This document shows, piece after piece, positions 17,259 to 25,870 of a stretch of 64,000 nucleotides of DNA. The position numbers and the translations under genes are program-made. The stretch's first letter is position 1; each line of letters begins with the position of its first letter. This stretch comes from Solirubrobacteraceae bacterium (GTDB taxonomy: Bacteria > Actinomycetota > Thermoleophilia > Solirubrobacterales > Solirubrobacteraceae): positions 1 to 64,000 of the forward strand of contig JADGPO010000045.1 of the NCBI GenBank assembly GCA_017882405.1. The letters are read 5' to 3'. Below the pieces are notes generated by a model. That model saw only the letters and a list, made by a program, of their open reading frames with translations, was not told the origin of the DNA and searched no databases.

Positions 17259-19343
17259 CTAGAGCAGCGTGCCCAGCACCAGAGGCACGACGCGTTCGGC
17301 CCCCGCCATCCGCAGCTGCCCGCCGACCATCGCCAGCGTCCAGCCCGAGCTGCGCCGGTCGTCCAGCAGGACTCCGACCCCCGGCGGCGGCGAGTCGCTC
17401 ACCCGAAATGCGCCGCGCACGTTGGCCGCCTGCGACACGGCATTGGCCATCTCGCGCTGGGGTGGGCGCTGCTCGACGCGCTCCAAAAGCTCGACATAGC
17501 AGGCTCCCAGGTCGGCCGCCACCCGCCCGCCGAGGCGCGGCAGAACCCCACCCAGCCCCACCGAGGGCACGGCCGTCAGCCAGCCGACCGGCACCCCACC
17601 GCCCCGCAGCACCTCGGCCAGCGCGCTCACCACGTCGGGCTCGAACTCCCCTGACTGAAGACCCCGCTCCACCGCCGGCCACCAGCCGCCGTCGCCGAAG
17701 CGCGCCAGCGACCATCCGGGGTCGATCCGCACCCCGTCGGGGATCTTGCGCATCGCCCCCTCGGCGTCGGGCGCCATCTTCTTGACCTCCAGCTCGATCG
17801 GCCGCGAACGCAGATGGCGCCCGGCCTGCTCGACCAGCGCGGGATCCGGCGGATCGGCGAACCGCGGCGCCGTGCAGACCGCGCAGCGCCCACAGTCCTG
17901 CGGATCAGGATCATCCAGTTCCTCCTGCAGCGCCCGCATCAGACAGCGGCCGTCGGCTCCGAACCGCGCCATCGCCTCCTGCTCGGTGCGGCGCAGGGCG
18001 GTCACGTGGGCATAGCGCTCGGCGTCGTAGGTCCAGATTGAATCGGACCCCACCCGCCCGACCGCCACCCAGCGCGAGCCGTTCCGGCTGACCGCCCCCT
18101 CCACGTCGAGGATCTTCAGCATCGCCTCCAGCCGGGCCATGCCGATGTTCACGACCGCCAGCAGCTCCCGCGTGGTACGACCCGCCTCGCCCGCGGCCTC
18201 CAGGTCGGACAGCACCGCCATCACCCGCTCACGCGCGGGGAACGACTGCTCGATGAAGAAGTCCTGGATGCGCCGGTCCTCGCCCCCGCGCAGCAGCACC
18301 ACGTCGGCGTGCTCGACGCCCCGTCCGGCACGGCCGACCTGCTGGTAATAGGACACGACCGAGCCGGGCGCCTGGTAGTGCACGACGAACGTCAGGTCGG
18401 ACTTGTCATAGCCCATGCCCAGCGCGCTGGTGGCCACGACCGCCTTGACCTGGTTGGCCAGCAGCCGCTCCTCGGTGGCCACCCGCTTCTCGGTTGACTG
18501 GTCGCCGCTGTAGGCCTCCGCGGGAATCCCGTTGGCCGACAGAAACGACGCCACCTGGTCGGCGTCGCGTTTGGTCAGCGTGTAGACGATGCCCGATCCC
18601 GCCAGCTCCCCCAGGTGCTCCACCAGCCACGCCAGCCGCTGCGCGGGCCGGGGCAGGTCGACGACCTCCAGCCGTAGGCTGGTGCGCGCCAGCGGACCTC
18701 GATACGTCCGCAGCGGCTGGACATCGCCCGCGGCGAGCTGCTCGACCACGTCGGCGACGACGCGGTCGTTGGCCGTCGCGGTGGTGCCCAGCACCGCGAC
18801 GTCGGGCGCCAGCGCGCTCAGCATGTCGCGCACCCGCCGGTAGTCGGGGCGGAAGTCGTGCCCCCAGTCAGAGATGCAGTGAGCCTCGTCGATCACCAGC
18901 AGCCCCACCGAGGCGGCGAACAACGGCATCATCTCGTCGCGGAAGCGCGGGTTGTTGAGGCGCTCGGGACTGATCAGCAGCAGGTCCAGCTCGCCCGCCG
19001 CTAGCTGGTCGCGGACCTCGTTCCACTCCTCACGGTTGGTGCTGTTGATCGTGTGCGCGCGCAAGCCCAGCCGCCGCGCGGCCACCAGCTGGTTGCGCAT
19101 CAGCGCCAGCAGCGGCGAGACGATCAACGTGGGTCCCGCTCCTGCCTCGCGCAGCAGGGCGGTGGCCACGAAGTAGACCGCCGACTTGCCCCACCCGGTG
19201 CGCTGCACGCACAGCACCCGAGCGCGGTCGACGGCCACGTCGCGGATCGCCTCCAGCTGTCCGTCGCGAAACTCGGCGGCGTCGTCGGCGGTCAGCGTGC
19301 GCAGGCGATTGAGGGCATCGGCGGCGAAGGTCGTCGTACTCAT
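17259..19343 (-). CDS. recQ: RecQ-family DNA helicase with C-terminal phosphoribosyltransferase-like domain
   Basis: A 694-residue SF2 helicase. Walker A is QRTGWGKS (residues 47-54), the DEAH box is at 152-155, and later motifs include GTTATAND and YQQVGRAGRG. A zinc-type cysteine cluster (CLMRALQEE...CGRCAVC) follows the helicase core. Instead of WH and HRDC domains, the last ~110 residues end in VGVLLDDRRSSGWTLAMVG followed by LRMAGAERVVPLVLGTLL. This matches the phosphate-binding loop and final strands of a type I phosphoribosyltransferase. Such fusions are known in actinobacteria, and the role of the extra domain is unclear. ATG 19343 is the start. Confidence 0.87.
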   Translation of the reverse strand: MSTTTFAADALNRLRTLTADDAAEFRDGQLEAIRDVAVDRARVLCVQRTGWGKSAVYFVATALLREAGAGPTLIVSPLLALMRNQLVAARRLGLRAHTINSTNREEWNEVRDQLAAGELDLLLISPERLNNPRFRDEMMPLFAASVGLLVIDEAHCISDWGHDFRPDYRRVRDMLSALAPDVAVLGTTATANDRVVADVVEQLAAGDVQPLRTYRGPLARTSLRLEVVDLPRPAQRLAWLVEHLGELAGSGIVYTLTKRDADQVASFLSANGIPAEAYSGDQSTEKRVATEERLLANQVKAVVATSALGMGYDKSDLTFVVHYQAPGSVVSYYQQVGRAGRGVEHADVVLLRGGEDRRIQDFFIEQSFPARERVMAVLSDLEAAGEAGRTTRELLAVVNIGMARLEAMLKILDVEGAVSRNGSRWVAVGRVGSDSIWTYDAERYAHVTALRRTEQEAMARFGADGRCLMRALQEELDDPDPQDCGRCAVCTAPRFADPPDPALVEQAGRHLRSRPIELEVKKMAPDAEGAMRKIPDGVRIDPGWSLARFGDGGWWPAVERGLQSGEFEPDVVSALAEVLRGGGVPVGWLTAVPSVGLGGVLPRLGGRVAADLGACYVELLERVEQRPPQREMANAVSQAANVRGAFRVSDSPPPGVGVLLDDRRSSGWTLAMVGGQLRMAGAERVVPLVLGTLL

Positions 19344-19372
19344 ACATGTACTAGCCTGCCACGCCCCGCGGA

Positions 19373-19800
19373 TCACCCCCCGGTCGCGTCGGCGCGGAAG
19401 ATCGGCCAGCCGATCTCGGTCACCCATTGGCCGTCGTCGGGCGTCTCGTGCGCGCCGCGCACGTAGATCTCGCGCAGCTCAGCGCCGTCTCGGGCCGGGT
19501 GATGAGGTTGCGCAGCGAGCTGACGGCCTCGCGCGTGCGCGCCAGGTCGGCCTCCAGCCGGTCCAGATGCGCCGCGATCAGGGCGTTGCGGGCGTCGCTG
19601 TCGCTCGCCACCACCACCGCCTTCACATCCGGCACCGGCATCTCGAGGTCGCGCAGGCGCCGGATCACCTGCGCGACCGGTATCTGCGCCTCGACGTAGT
19701 GGCGGTAGCCGTTGCCGGGGTTGACGAAGCTCGGCTCCAGCAGCCCCACCTCGTGGTAGTGGCGCAGCGTCTTAACGCTCAGGTGCGTCGCCCATCTGAG
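19373..19800 (-). pseudogene. MerR-family regulator remnant (truncated and frameshifted)
   Basis: A reading frame entered with no start codon runs THLSVKTLRHYHEVGLLEP, then GNGYRHYVEAQIPVAQVIRR. This is the MerR winged-helix minus its first ~10 residues. A coiled-coil-like helix (AHLDRLEADLARTREAVSSL) follows. After RPETAL the frame breaks; one base shifted, it continues ELREIYVRGAHETPDDGQ and WVTEIGWPIF, resembling the end of a GyrI-like effector domain. The middle of that domain is missing. The 5' edge abuts the SBP56 stop, suggesting a deletion removed the start and promoter. Confidence 0.65.
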
Positions 19801-19802
19801 GC

Positions 19803-21143
19803 CTACTGGAAGATCTCCGTGGTGCAGTCGCCCCCCGGGAGGTGGATCTCGTGCGGACGGGCACCGTCGGTCTGCTCATGGAAGTCGACGAAGAAGTCCT
19901 CATCGAGCGCGTAGCTGCCGTCCGGCTGGCGACGCAGCATCGTCAGCCAGCCCTTGATCTCCGGATAGAACTGGTTGTCCCACGTCGAGTACAGCGAGTT
20001 GGACACGTACACGCGCTCGCCGTCGAGCGAGTTCTGCAGCATCTGGGGCCCGCCGTTCAGCGCGCCCGGCGCCTTCGGGTGGCCGCCGTCGCGGCCCAGC
20101 AGGCCGCCCAGCCACACCTGCGAGCGCAGCTGCGGATTGCGCGGGTCCGAGACGTCGTAATGGCGCAGGTCGCCGTGCAGCCAGTTGGAGAAGAACAGGT
20201 CCTTGTCGTCGAGCGAGAGCACCAGGTCGGTGATCAGGCCGGGAACGCCGCCCTCCAGCGGCCAGCCCTCCAGCGGCTCGTTGGCGACGTCGATCACCGT
20301 CTCGGCGTCCCACGAGCCGTTGTCGCGGTAGAAGCGCTTGACGTTGCTGGAGAGCGTGACCCCCACGAACCCCTGGGCTGAGTCGGGGTCGTGCTGCCAG
20401 CGCAGCTCCAGCGGGATCCAGCCGTCGTCGCCGAGGTCAAGCGTCTGCACCTGCTTGCGCGTCTCCAGGTCCCAGAAGTGCAGCTTGCGCCCGTACTTGC
20501 CGGCGGCCACGTCGGCGGGGTTGAAGCCGTCCTGGAAGGTGTTGGGCGCGCCCCACTCGCTGGAGACCATCGCGTTCTGGCGGGGCTGGTACCAGAAGTC
20601 GTACATGAACTGCACGTCAGGCGTCTCTGACTCCCAGCGCCCGGCAACCGAGAAGTCGCGAGCGTCGAGGATCGCAAAGCCGCCGGGGGTGTTGCCCTCG
20701 GCGTCGCCCAGCATCGAGATGGTGACGATGTCCCCCGGCATGCAGTGCACGGTGTGCGGAGCCGAGAGCCCCAGCTTCTCCTTGATCTCGTCGCCCTCGA
20801 TCACGTTCTTGATCCGCGGCGAGCGGGGGTCGGAGATGTCGAGCATGTGGATCCGGCTGGAGCGCATCCCGGGGACGACCAGCGTGTCGCGCGAGAGCTG
20901 GGAGTGGCACGCCGACGAGCAGGCGTTGAAGCCGAAGTGATGCAGCTCGTCGCCGACGTTGGGCATGTCGGTGCGCCCCACCACCTGGCCGTAGGTGTCC
21001 GAGCCGGGCTCGACGTCGACGACGGCGATGAAGTCGGGCTTGTCGATGCCGGTGCCCTCGTAGAGCGCGGCGACGTAGATGACCTGCTCGGGGGCCTGTT
21101 CGCGAGCGACCTGCGGGGAGGCGTATCCAGGACCTGTGCTCAT
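19803..21143 (-). CDS. Selenium-binding protein 56 / methanethiol oxidase family
   Basis: A 446-residue SBP56-family beta-propeller protein. Typical blocks are YVAALYEGTGIDKPDF, ELHHFGFNACSSACHS (conserved cysteines), MYDFWYQPRQNAMVSSEWG, LHFWDLETRKQ, YDVSDPRNPQLRSQVWLGG, YVSNSLYSTWDNQFYP and the C-terminal RPHEIHLPGGDCTTEIFQ. Characterised relatives oxidise methanethiol to H2S, formaldehyde and H2O2; others only bind selenium. ATG 21143 is chosen for its position after GAGGAGAAAGAG and for the family N terminus. It is divergent from the TMEM175-like gene. Confidence 0.92.
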   Translation of the reverse strand: MSTGPGYASPQVAREQAPEQVIYVAALYEGTGIDKPDFIAVVDVEPGSDTYGQVVGRTDMPNVGDELHHFGFNACSSACHSQLSRDTLVVPGMRSSRIHMLDISDPRSPRIKNVIEGDEIKEKLGLSAPHTVHCMPGDIVTISMLGDAEGNTPGGFAILDARDFSVAGRWESETPDVQFMYDFWYQPRQNAMVSSEWGAPNTFQDGFNPADVAAGKYGRKLHFWDLETRKQVQTLDLGDDGWIPLELRWQHDPDSAQGFVGVTLSSNVKRFYRDNGSWDAETVIDVANEPLEGWPLEGGVPGLITDLVLSLDDKDLFFSNWLHGDLRHYDVSDPRNPQLRSQVWLGGLLGRDGGHPKAPGALNGGPQMLQNSLDGERVYVSNSLYSTWDNQFYPEIKGWLTMLRRQPDGSYALDEDFFVDFHEQTDGARPHEIHLPGGDCTTEIFQ

Positions 21144-21248
21144 CGGGCTCTTTCTCCTCGTCGATGGTGGCGCTATCCCGACGGATCTTATGGGTTTTGA
21201 TTGCGTCGCCCCCACAGGATCGCGGCCGACCCCGGCGAAGGTGATCGG

Positions 21249-21830
21249 ATGGGGACCAACCGGCTCGAGTCGTTCTCCGACGGCGTCATTGCCGTGGCGA
21301 TCACGCTGCTCGTGCTGAACATCACCGTTCCGCCACCGGGCACCCGCGACCTGGCGCATTTCCTGGGCCACCAGTGGCCCGAGTACATCGCCTACGTGAT
21401 CTCGTTTCTCACCATCGGCATCATCTGGATCAACCACCACGCGATGATCGGACGCCTGCGCGAAGCCGACCACACGATCCTGATACTCAACCTCCTGCTG
21501 CTGATGACGATCGGCATCCTCCCGTTCGCCACGGACCTGGTGGCCAAGCACCGCAACGAGTCATTGGCAGCCGCCGTCTACAGCGGCTGCTTCACGCTCA
21601 TGGCCCTTGTCTTCTCCCTGCTCAACCGGCAGGTCCTCATCGTCCGCGGCCATCTGCTGGCGGAGACGCTGCCCCTCGACGAGCGACGGCAGATCTGGCG
21701 CCGGGCGGCCTCCGGTGTCGTGCCCTACGTGTTGGCCACGGCGCTGGCCTTCGTCTCCGCCTACATCACCCTGGGGATCTGCGCGGCCATAGCCCTCTAC
21801 TACGCTACCCCGCTGGCCTCGACGCGCTAG
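21249..21830 (+). CDS. TMEM175-family (DUF1211) potassium channel
   Basis: A 193-residue integral membrane protein with six hydrophobic helices. The N-terminal signature RLESFSDGVIAVAITLLVLN carries the FSDG motif of helix 1 in bacterial TMEM175 proteins, and WINHHAMIGRLREAD follows helix 2-3. Bacterial members are tetrameric potassium-selective leak channels. ATG 21249 is preferred over the upstream ATG at 21201, because homology starts at MGTNRLESFSDG. It converges with the downstream reverse gene. Confidence 0.88.
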   Translation: MGTNRLESFSDGVIAVAITLLVLNITVPPPGTRDLAHFLGHQWPEYIAYVISFLTIGIIWINHHAMIGRLREADHTILILNLLLLMTIGILPFATDLVAKHRNESLAAAVYSGCFTLMALVFSLLNRQVLIVRGHLLAETLPLDERRQIWRRAASGVVPYVLATALAFVSAYITLGICAAIALYYATPLASTR

Positions 21831-21851
21831 TGGGGGCGGCCACCAGCGTGG

Positions 21852-23018
21852 CTACTTCTGGATCTGAAAGAACAGCAGGCCGGAGCGGTCGATCGAGCTC
21901 GGTCCGTGAGACTGCACGGTCGGGCCCACGCCGCCCTGGACACCGAACGAGAGCCAGTCCGCGGGCTGCCAGACGAGCTGGGTGCCGGCGCTCAGTGACT
22001 CCTGCGAGGTGCCGCCGCTGACGTTCTGCCCGGCCGTCAGCTGCGCCCAGAAGCTCAGCTGCAGGTTGGCGGGCAGCGCGATCACGTAGGACTCCTGACC
22101 GCCGAAGCTGACCGTGAACTGCTTGGTCGTGAGGCTGTACTGCACCTGCGCGAAGATCTGGCGCTCCTCGCCGCTCTGGTTATTGGCGTGGCGCTGCATC
22201 GTGTAGGCCGCCACCACCTGGTTGACCCACTCGTGCAGGGCGTCGTTGGGCCCATACGGCGTCGTGTAGTAGTGGCGGACGTCCCCGACGCCCCCCTGCA
22301 CGCCCAGGTGCTCAGTTTCGCCACCGGCCTTCGCCGGGGGAGTCGGCGCCTCGGGGGGACCCATGGGCGCCGGGGCGGTCGGGCCGCCGTGCTGTCCGCG
22401 GTTCTCTCCGGCCAGCCAGACCTCCACCTCGGCACCGTCCGTCGACCCGCTGGAAAGTCCGGTGTTGAACCGGTCCTCCGCAAACCGTTTGGGCCCGATC
22501 CACTGGATCAGGGCGTTCTTGATCGTCTCCGCACGGCCGATGGCCTCCCCCGAGGGGTCGTCCCCGGACGCCTTGGGCACCACGTCGATCGTGACGTAGG
22601 CGATGTCACAGCCGGTGAATGCGGTCACGATGTCCTTGCACACCTGGTCGAGCGGCATCTTGCCGGCAGGGCCGCCCCACTTGGCGATCTGACGGGCCTC
22701 GTAGGAGCACCTCAGGTCCGCGCCCGTCGCCGCCGGCTGGCGCGCGAGCACGCGCCGCGGCCGGTCGTCCTCGGAGAGCTCGGCCTCGGAAGCGCCGCCG
22801 CAGGTGCAGCGCCCCGCGCACCGGCACAGCGTCCGGCTCGAGCCGACGATCGAGCCGACCGCGCTGTTGCCCGCCTGGCGCTGGAGCGCGAGCAGCGCCG
22901 CCGGACGCCCCGCCCGGGCCGCGCGCAGCAACGACCCGCCGTGGCCGCCACGGTTGTCCGTGACCGACTGGTCGGAGGACTGCTCCAGGTCCCGTGAGAC
23001 GTTCTGAGTGCCGCGCAT
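21852..23018 (-). CDS. OmpA-like domain protein with N-terminal LQRxAGNxAV (eCIS-cargo-type) motif
   Basis: A 388-residue protein without signal peptide. Residues 42-58 read LLALQRQAGNSAVGSIV, the N-terminal motif seen ahead of many DUF4157 and other effectors linked to extracellular contractile injection systems. A cysteine cluster (CRCAGRCTCGG, 65-75) follows, as in those proteins. The central region (about 95-215) resembles an OmpA-like fold (AYVTIDVVPKASGDDPSGEA, IGRAETIKNALIQWIG). A proline-rich linker leads to a beta-rich C-terminal part (QLVWQPADWLSFGVQGGVG). No injection-system structural gene is in the window. Function as a loaded effector or as a spike or structural accessory is inferred. 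Confidence 0.65.
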   Translation of the reverse strand: MRGTQNVSRDLEQSSDQSVTDNRGGHGGSLLRAARAGRPAALLALQRQAGNSAVGSIVGSSRTLCRCAGRCTCGGASEAELSEDDRPRRVLARQPAATGADLRCSYEARQIAKWGGPAGKMPLDQVCKDIVTAFTGCDIAYVTIDVVPKASGDDPSGEAIGRAETIKNALIQWIGPKRFAEDRFNTGLSSGSTDGAEVEVWLAGENRGQHGGPTAPAPMGPPEAPTPPAKAGGETEHLGVQGGVGDVRHYYTTPYGPNDALHEWVNQVVAAYTMQRHANNQSGEERQIFAQVQYSLTTKQFTVSFGGQESYVIALPANLQLSFWAQLTAGQNVSGGTSQESLSAGTQLVWQPADWLSFGVQGGVGPTVQSHGPSSIDRSGLLFFQIQK

Positions 23019-23089
23019 GGCTGCTGGCTTCCGAGTGAAACCGTATCCGCAGCCACCGGCAAAGTCGAGGCCGGCGTAGGATCGCAGCG

Positions 23090-24517
23090 GTGACCGCGGT
23101 ATTGCGCACTCCAGCCGAGCGCGAGCTGCGGGCGCTGCTGGGCGACGGCGGCGTCCTGGCGGGCACCACCCGCGAATACCTGCACGACGCCACCGAGAGC
23201 CGCAACGTGAGCGGTCGTGCGGACGCCGTCGCACTGCCGGCCGACGCCTCGCAGGTCGCCGCGGTCGTGGCCTGGTGCTACGCCCACGATGTCCCGCTGG
23301 TGCCGCGCGGGGGCGGCACCGGGTTCACCGGCGGAGCGGTGCCCGACGGCGGCGTGGTCCTGAGCCTCGAGCGGCTGCGCGAGCCGGTCGCCCTGGAGCC
23401 GGAGCTGTGGCGGGCGCGGGTGCCGGCGGGGGTGACGACCGCCGAGCTGGCGCGCCGCGCGCGCGAGACCGGCCTCTTCTATCCGCCCGATCCGGGCGCC
23501 GCCGAGCGGTCGCAGCTGGGCGGCAACATCGCCACCAACGCCGGCGGCCCGCACACCTTCAAGTACGGCGTGACCGGCTCGTGGGTGACCGGGCTCGAGC
23601 TGGTGCTGGCGCCGGGAGAGCTCGTCAGCGTCGGCGGCCCGGTCCGCAAGGACGTCGGCGGCTACGACGTCAAGTCGCTGATGATCGGCTCCGAGGGCAC
23701 GCTGGGGATCGTCACCGCCGCCTGGATGCGGTTGACCCCGGCGCCCGCGGCGCAGCTGCCGGTGGTCGCCTTCTATCGCGACGCGACGGCCGGCTGTGAG
23801 GCGCTGCAGCGGGTGCTGGCCACCGGGCTGCTCCCGGCCGCGCTCGAGTACCTCGACGAGGGCGCGGTGGCCGGCTCGCTGGCCGCGTTCCCCGGCGAGG
23901 CACCCGGCGAGGCACCCGGCGAGCGGGCATTCATGCTGATCGCCGAGGCCGATGGCGCCTCGGAGTCCGAGGCGCAGCGGCTACGCGACGAGCTGGTCGA
24001 GGTGCTGGCGAGCGATGCCCTGGCGACCCACGTGCCCGGTGATCGCCGCGCCGTCCGTGAGCTGTGGCAGTGGCGCTCGGGCGTCTCGCTGGCGGTCACC
24101 GCCCAGCGCGGCGGCAAGGTCTCCGAGGACATCGTCGTGCCGGTGGAGCGCCTCGCCGAGGCGATCGCCGCCACGCGCGAGATCGGCGAGCGCCACCGGC
24201 TCCCCGCTTGCAGCTGGGGCCACGCCGGCGACGGGAACCTGCACTCGACGTTCATGGTCGACCTCGCCGACCCGGCCGAGCTCGAACGCTCACACGACGC
24301 CGCCGGTGAGCTGTTCGCGCTGGCGGCGCGGCTGGGCGGCGCGGTGTCCGGCGAGCACGGGCTCGGGCTGCTCAAGCGCGGCGCCCTCGCCCAGCAGTGG
24401 GCCGAGCCGGCGCTCGAGCTGCATGACTCGATCAAGCGCCTGCTCGACCCCAAGGGCCTGCTGAACCCGGGCAAGAAACTGGCCCGCCGAGACGTGGTTC
24501 GTTCTACGTCCCCATAG
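23090..24517 (+). CDS. FAD-linked oxidase, GlcD/D-lactate dehydrogenase type
   Basis: A 475-residue flavoprotein oxidising a 2-hydroxyacid such as glycolate or D-lactate. The FAD-binding PCMH domain shows VPRGGGTGFTGGAVP, QLGGNIATNAGGPHTFKYG and GGYDVKSLMIGSEGTLGI. The C-terminal cap has SEDIVVPVERLAEAI, SWGHAGDGNLHSTFMVD and GEHGLGLLKRGAL, with conserved His and Glu. A 12-base tandem duplication encodes GEAPGEAPGE near residue 268. It starts at GTG 23090, divergent from the OmpA-like gene. The electron acceptor is not evident, and no GlcE/F partners are adjacent. Confidence 0.9.
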   Translation: MTAVLRTPAERELRALLGDGGVLAGTTREYLHDATESRNVSGRADAVALPADASQVAAVVAWCYAHDVPLVPRGGGTGFTGGAVPDGGVVLSLERLREPVALEPELWRARVPAGVTTAELARRARETGLFYPPDPGAAERSQLGGNIATNAGGPHTFKYGVTGSWVTGLELVLAPGELVSVGGPVRKDVGGYDVKSLMIGSEGTLGIVTAAWMRLTPAPAAQLPVVAFYRDATAGCEALQRVLATGLLPAALEYLDEGAVAGSLAAFPGEAPGEAPGERAFMLIAEADGASESEAQRLRDELVEVLASDALATHVPGDRRAVRELWQWRSGVSLAVTAQRGGKVSEDIVVPVERLAEAIAATREIGERHRLPACSWGHAGDGNLHSTFMVDLADPAELERSHDAAGELFALAARLGGAVSGEHGLGLLKRGALAQQWAEPALELHDSIKRLLDPKGLLNPGKKLARRDVVRSTSP

Positions 24518-24536
24518 CGGACATAGAACGCACCAC
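24494..24536. terminator. 18-bp hairpin between convergent genes, stop codon in its loop
   Basis: Arms 24494-24511 and 24519-24536 pair at 16 of 18 positions around a 7-base loop that contains the TAG stop of the oxidase gene. It lies just before the stop of the convergent small gene, so it can terminate both strands. No strong T tract follows. Confidence 0.6.
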
Positions 24537-24542
24537 CCCCTC

Positions 24543-24815
24543 CTAGGCGGCCGGCCAGCGCTGCCCGGCGACCTCCAGCTGGCCCACCTTCAGCGACCCG
24601 ATCTCGATCTCCTCGGCCTGGAGTCTCTTGATCACGGCGTTGGCGATCGCCAGGCGGCCGATCGCCAGCGCACCGATCGCGCAGGCCGCGATCGCCACCG
24701 GCGCCATCGCCGTCGGGCCGAGGATCCGCGGGCCCGAGACCTGGCCCCCGGTGACGGTCGCCCCCGTCACTGTCACGCCGGTCTTACGGACGTCGATCGA
24801 CTTGCTGCGTCGCAT
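24543..24815 (-). CDS. Small repetitive alanine/isoleucine-rich protein, probable beta-helix
   Basis: A 90-residue protein of unknown function. From residue 8 it shows short-period repeats: KTGVTVTGATVTGGQVSG, then AIAACAIGALAIGRLAIAN, then IKRLQAEEIEIGSLKVGQLEV. The roughly five-residue spacing of small and branched hydrophobic residues suggests a beta-solenoid. ATG 24815 is preceded by GGAGGCAGCACC, a good ribosome site, and the frame upstream of it has no homology. It is not in an obvious operon. Confidence 0.65.
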   Translation of the reverse strand: MRRSKSIDVRKTGVTVTGATVTGGQVSGPRILGPTAMAPVAIAACAIGALAIGRLAIANAVIKRLQAEEIEIGSLKVGQLEVAGQRWPAA

Positions 24816-24904
24816 GGTGCTGCCTCCTGAGTTCGAGGGGGTCCCAGCCAGCGTACGACGGGCGGGAAAAAAGCACCTCAGAGTGCCCTTTTCTCGCTTG
24901 CGGC

Positions 24905-25870
24905 TCAGCGGTCGGTCAACGGCGCGTAGGCGTCCGGCCGGCGCGTCGTCAAGAACGGGAACAGCTCCAGCCAGTCGCGGCGCTGGTCGAGATCCAGGTC
25001 GGCGACCAGCACGGCCGCGCGGTTCCGCGGCGCCTGGACGAGCACCCGGCCGTACGGATCGGAGATGAAGCTGCAGCCGTAGAAGGTCAGCGGCGGCTCG
25101 GTCCCGATCCGGTTGACGGCCACCATGAACGTTCCGTTGGCCACCCCGTTGGCGACGATCACCTGCTGCCACAGCGGCTGGGTGTCGAAGTCCGGATGGT
25201 CGGGCTCAGAGCCGATCGCCGTCGGGTAGATCAGCACCTCCGCGCCGGCCAGTGAATAGGCCCGCGCCAGCTCCGGGAACCACTGGTCCCAGCACGTCGG
25301 ACAGCCCAGCCGGGCGGGGTGGGCGGGATCGTCATCCATCGGCAACGCCACCAGCGGGAAGGCGTCGCCGCCCGCCGGCCCGGGCCGGAAGTAGCGGTTC
25401 TCGTGGTATCCGGCGGTGATCGGGATGTGCAGCTTGCGCGTGCGCGACAGCAGCCGCCCGTCGGGGGCCACCACCACCGCCGTGTTGTAGCCCAGGCCGT
25501 CCTCCGCATCCGCGCGCTCGTACAGCGAGGCGTGCACGTAGACGTCGCACTCGGCGGCCGCGGTGCGCGCGAAGGTGACCGTGGGACCGGTCAGCAGCTC
25601 CTCGGGAGCAGCGCCGGCCGCCGCCGGTCCGGCGGGGGTGATCGCGAAGTACGGCGACAGCGTCAGCTCCTGCAGGCACACGATCCGGGCCCCCTCGGCG
25701 GCCGCGATGCGGATCCCGGCCGCCAGCGCTGCCAGGTGCATCTCCGGATCCGGGCGCCAGCGCTCCTGGACCAGCCCGACGCGCAGCGGCGCACGCTCGC
25801 TGGGCCGCGTGCGCGCCGGCGACGGCGGCGCTGGGTAAGCGGTGAACAGCTCTGCCGGGGGCTCAGCCAT
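24905..25870 (-). CDS. aguB: N-carbamoylputrescine amidase
   Basis: A 321-residue nitrilase-superfamily enzyme hydrolysing N-carbamoylputrescine to putrescine, CO2 and ammonia. The catalytic triad is Glu68 (CLQELTLSPYF), Lys146 (RTRKLHIP) and Cys193 (GCPTCWDQWFPE). The CWDQWFPE and IGSEP blocks are characteristic of this amidase rather than other nitrilases. It overlaps the end of aguA by 8 bases, so translation is probably coupled. The first ~28 residues are a proline-rich extension. The cytoplasmic role is the second step of agmatine-to-putrescine conversion. Confidence 0.94.
   Translation of the reverse strand: MAEPPAELFTAYPAPPSPARTRPSERAPLRVGLVQERWRPDPEMHLAALAAGIRIAAAEGARIVCLQELTLSPYFAITPAGPAAAGAAPEELLTGPTVTFARTAAAECDVYVHASLYERADAEDGLGYNTAVVVAPDGRLLSRTRKLHIPITAGYHENRYFRPGPAGGDAFPLVALPMDDDPAHPARLGCPTCWDQWFPELARAYSLAGAEVLIYPTAIGSEPDHPDFDTQPLWQQVIVANGVANGTFMVAVNRIGTEPPLTFYGCSFISDPYGRVLVQAPRNRAAVLVADLDLDQRRDWLELFPFLTTRRPDAYAPLTDR

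Noticed and set aside
23890..23925. 12-base tandem repeat in the FAD oxidase gene as a possible CRISPR or VNTR
   Set aside because: Only two to three units, in frame, in a surface loop; a simple coding duplication.
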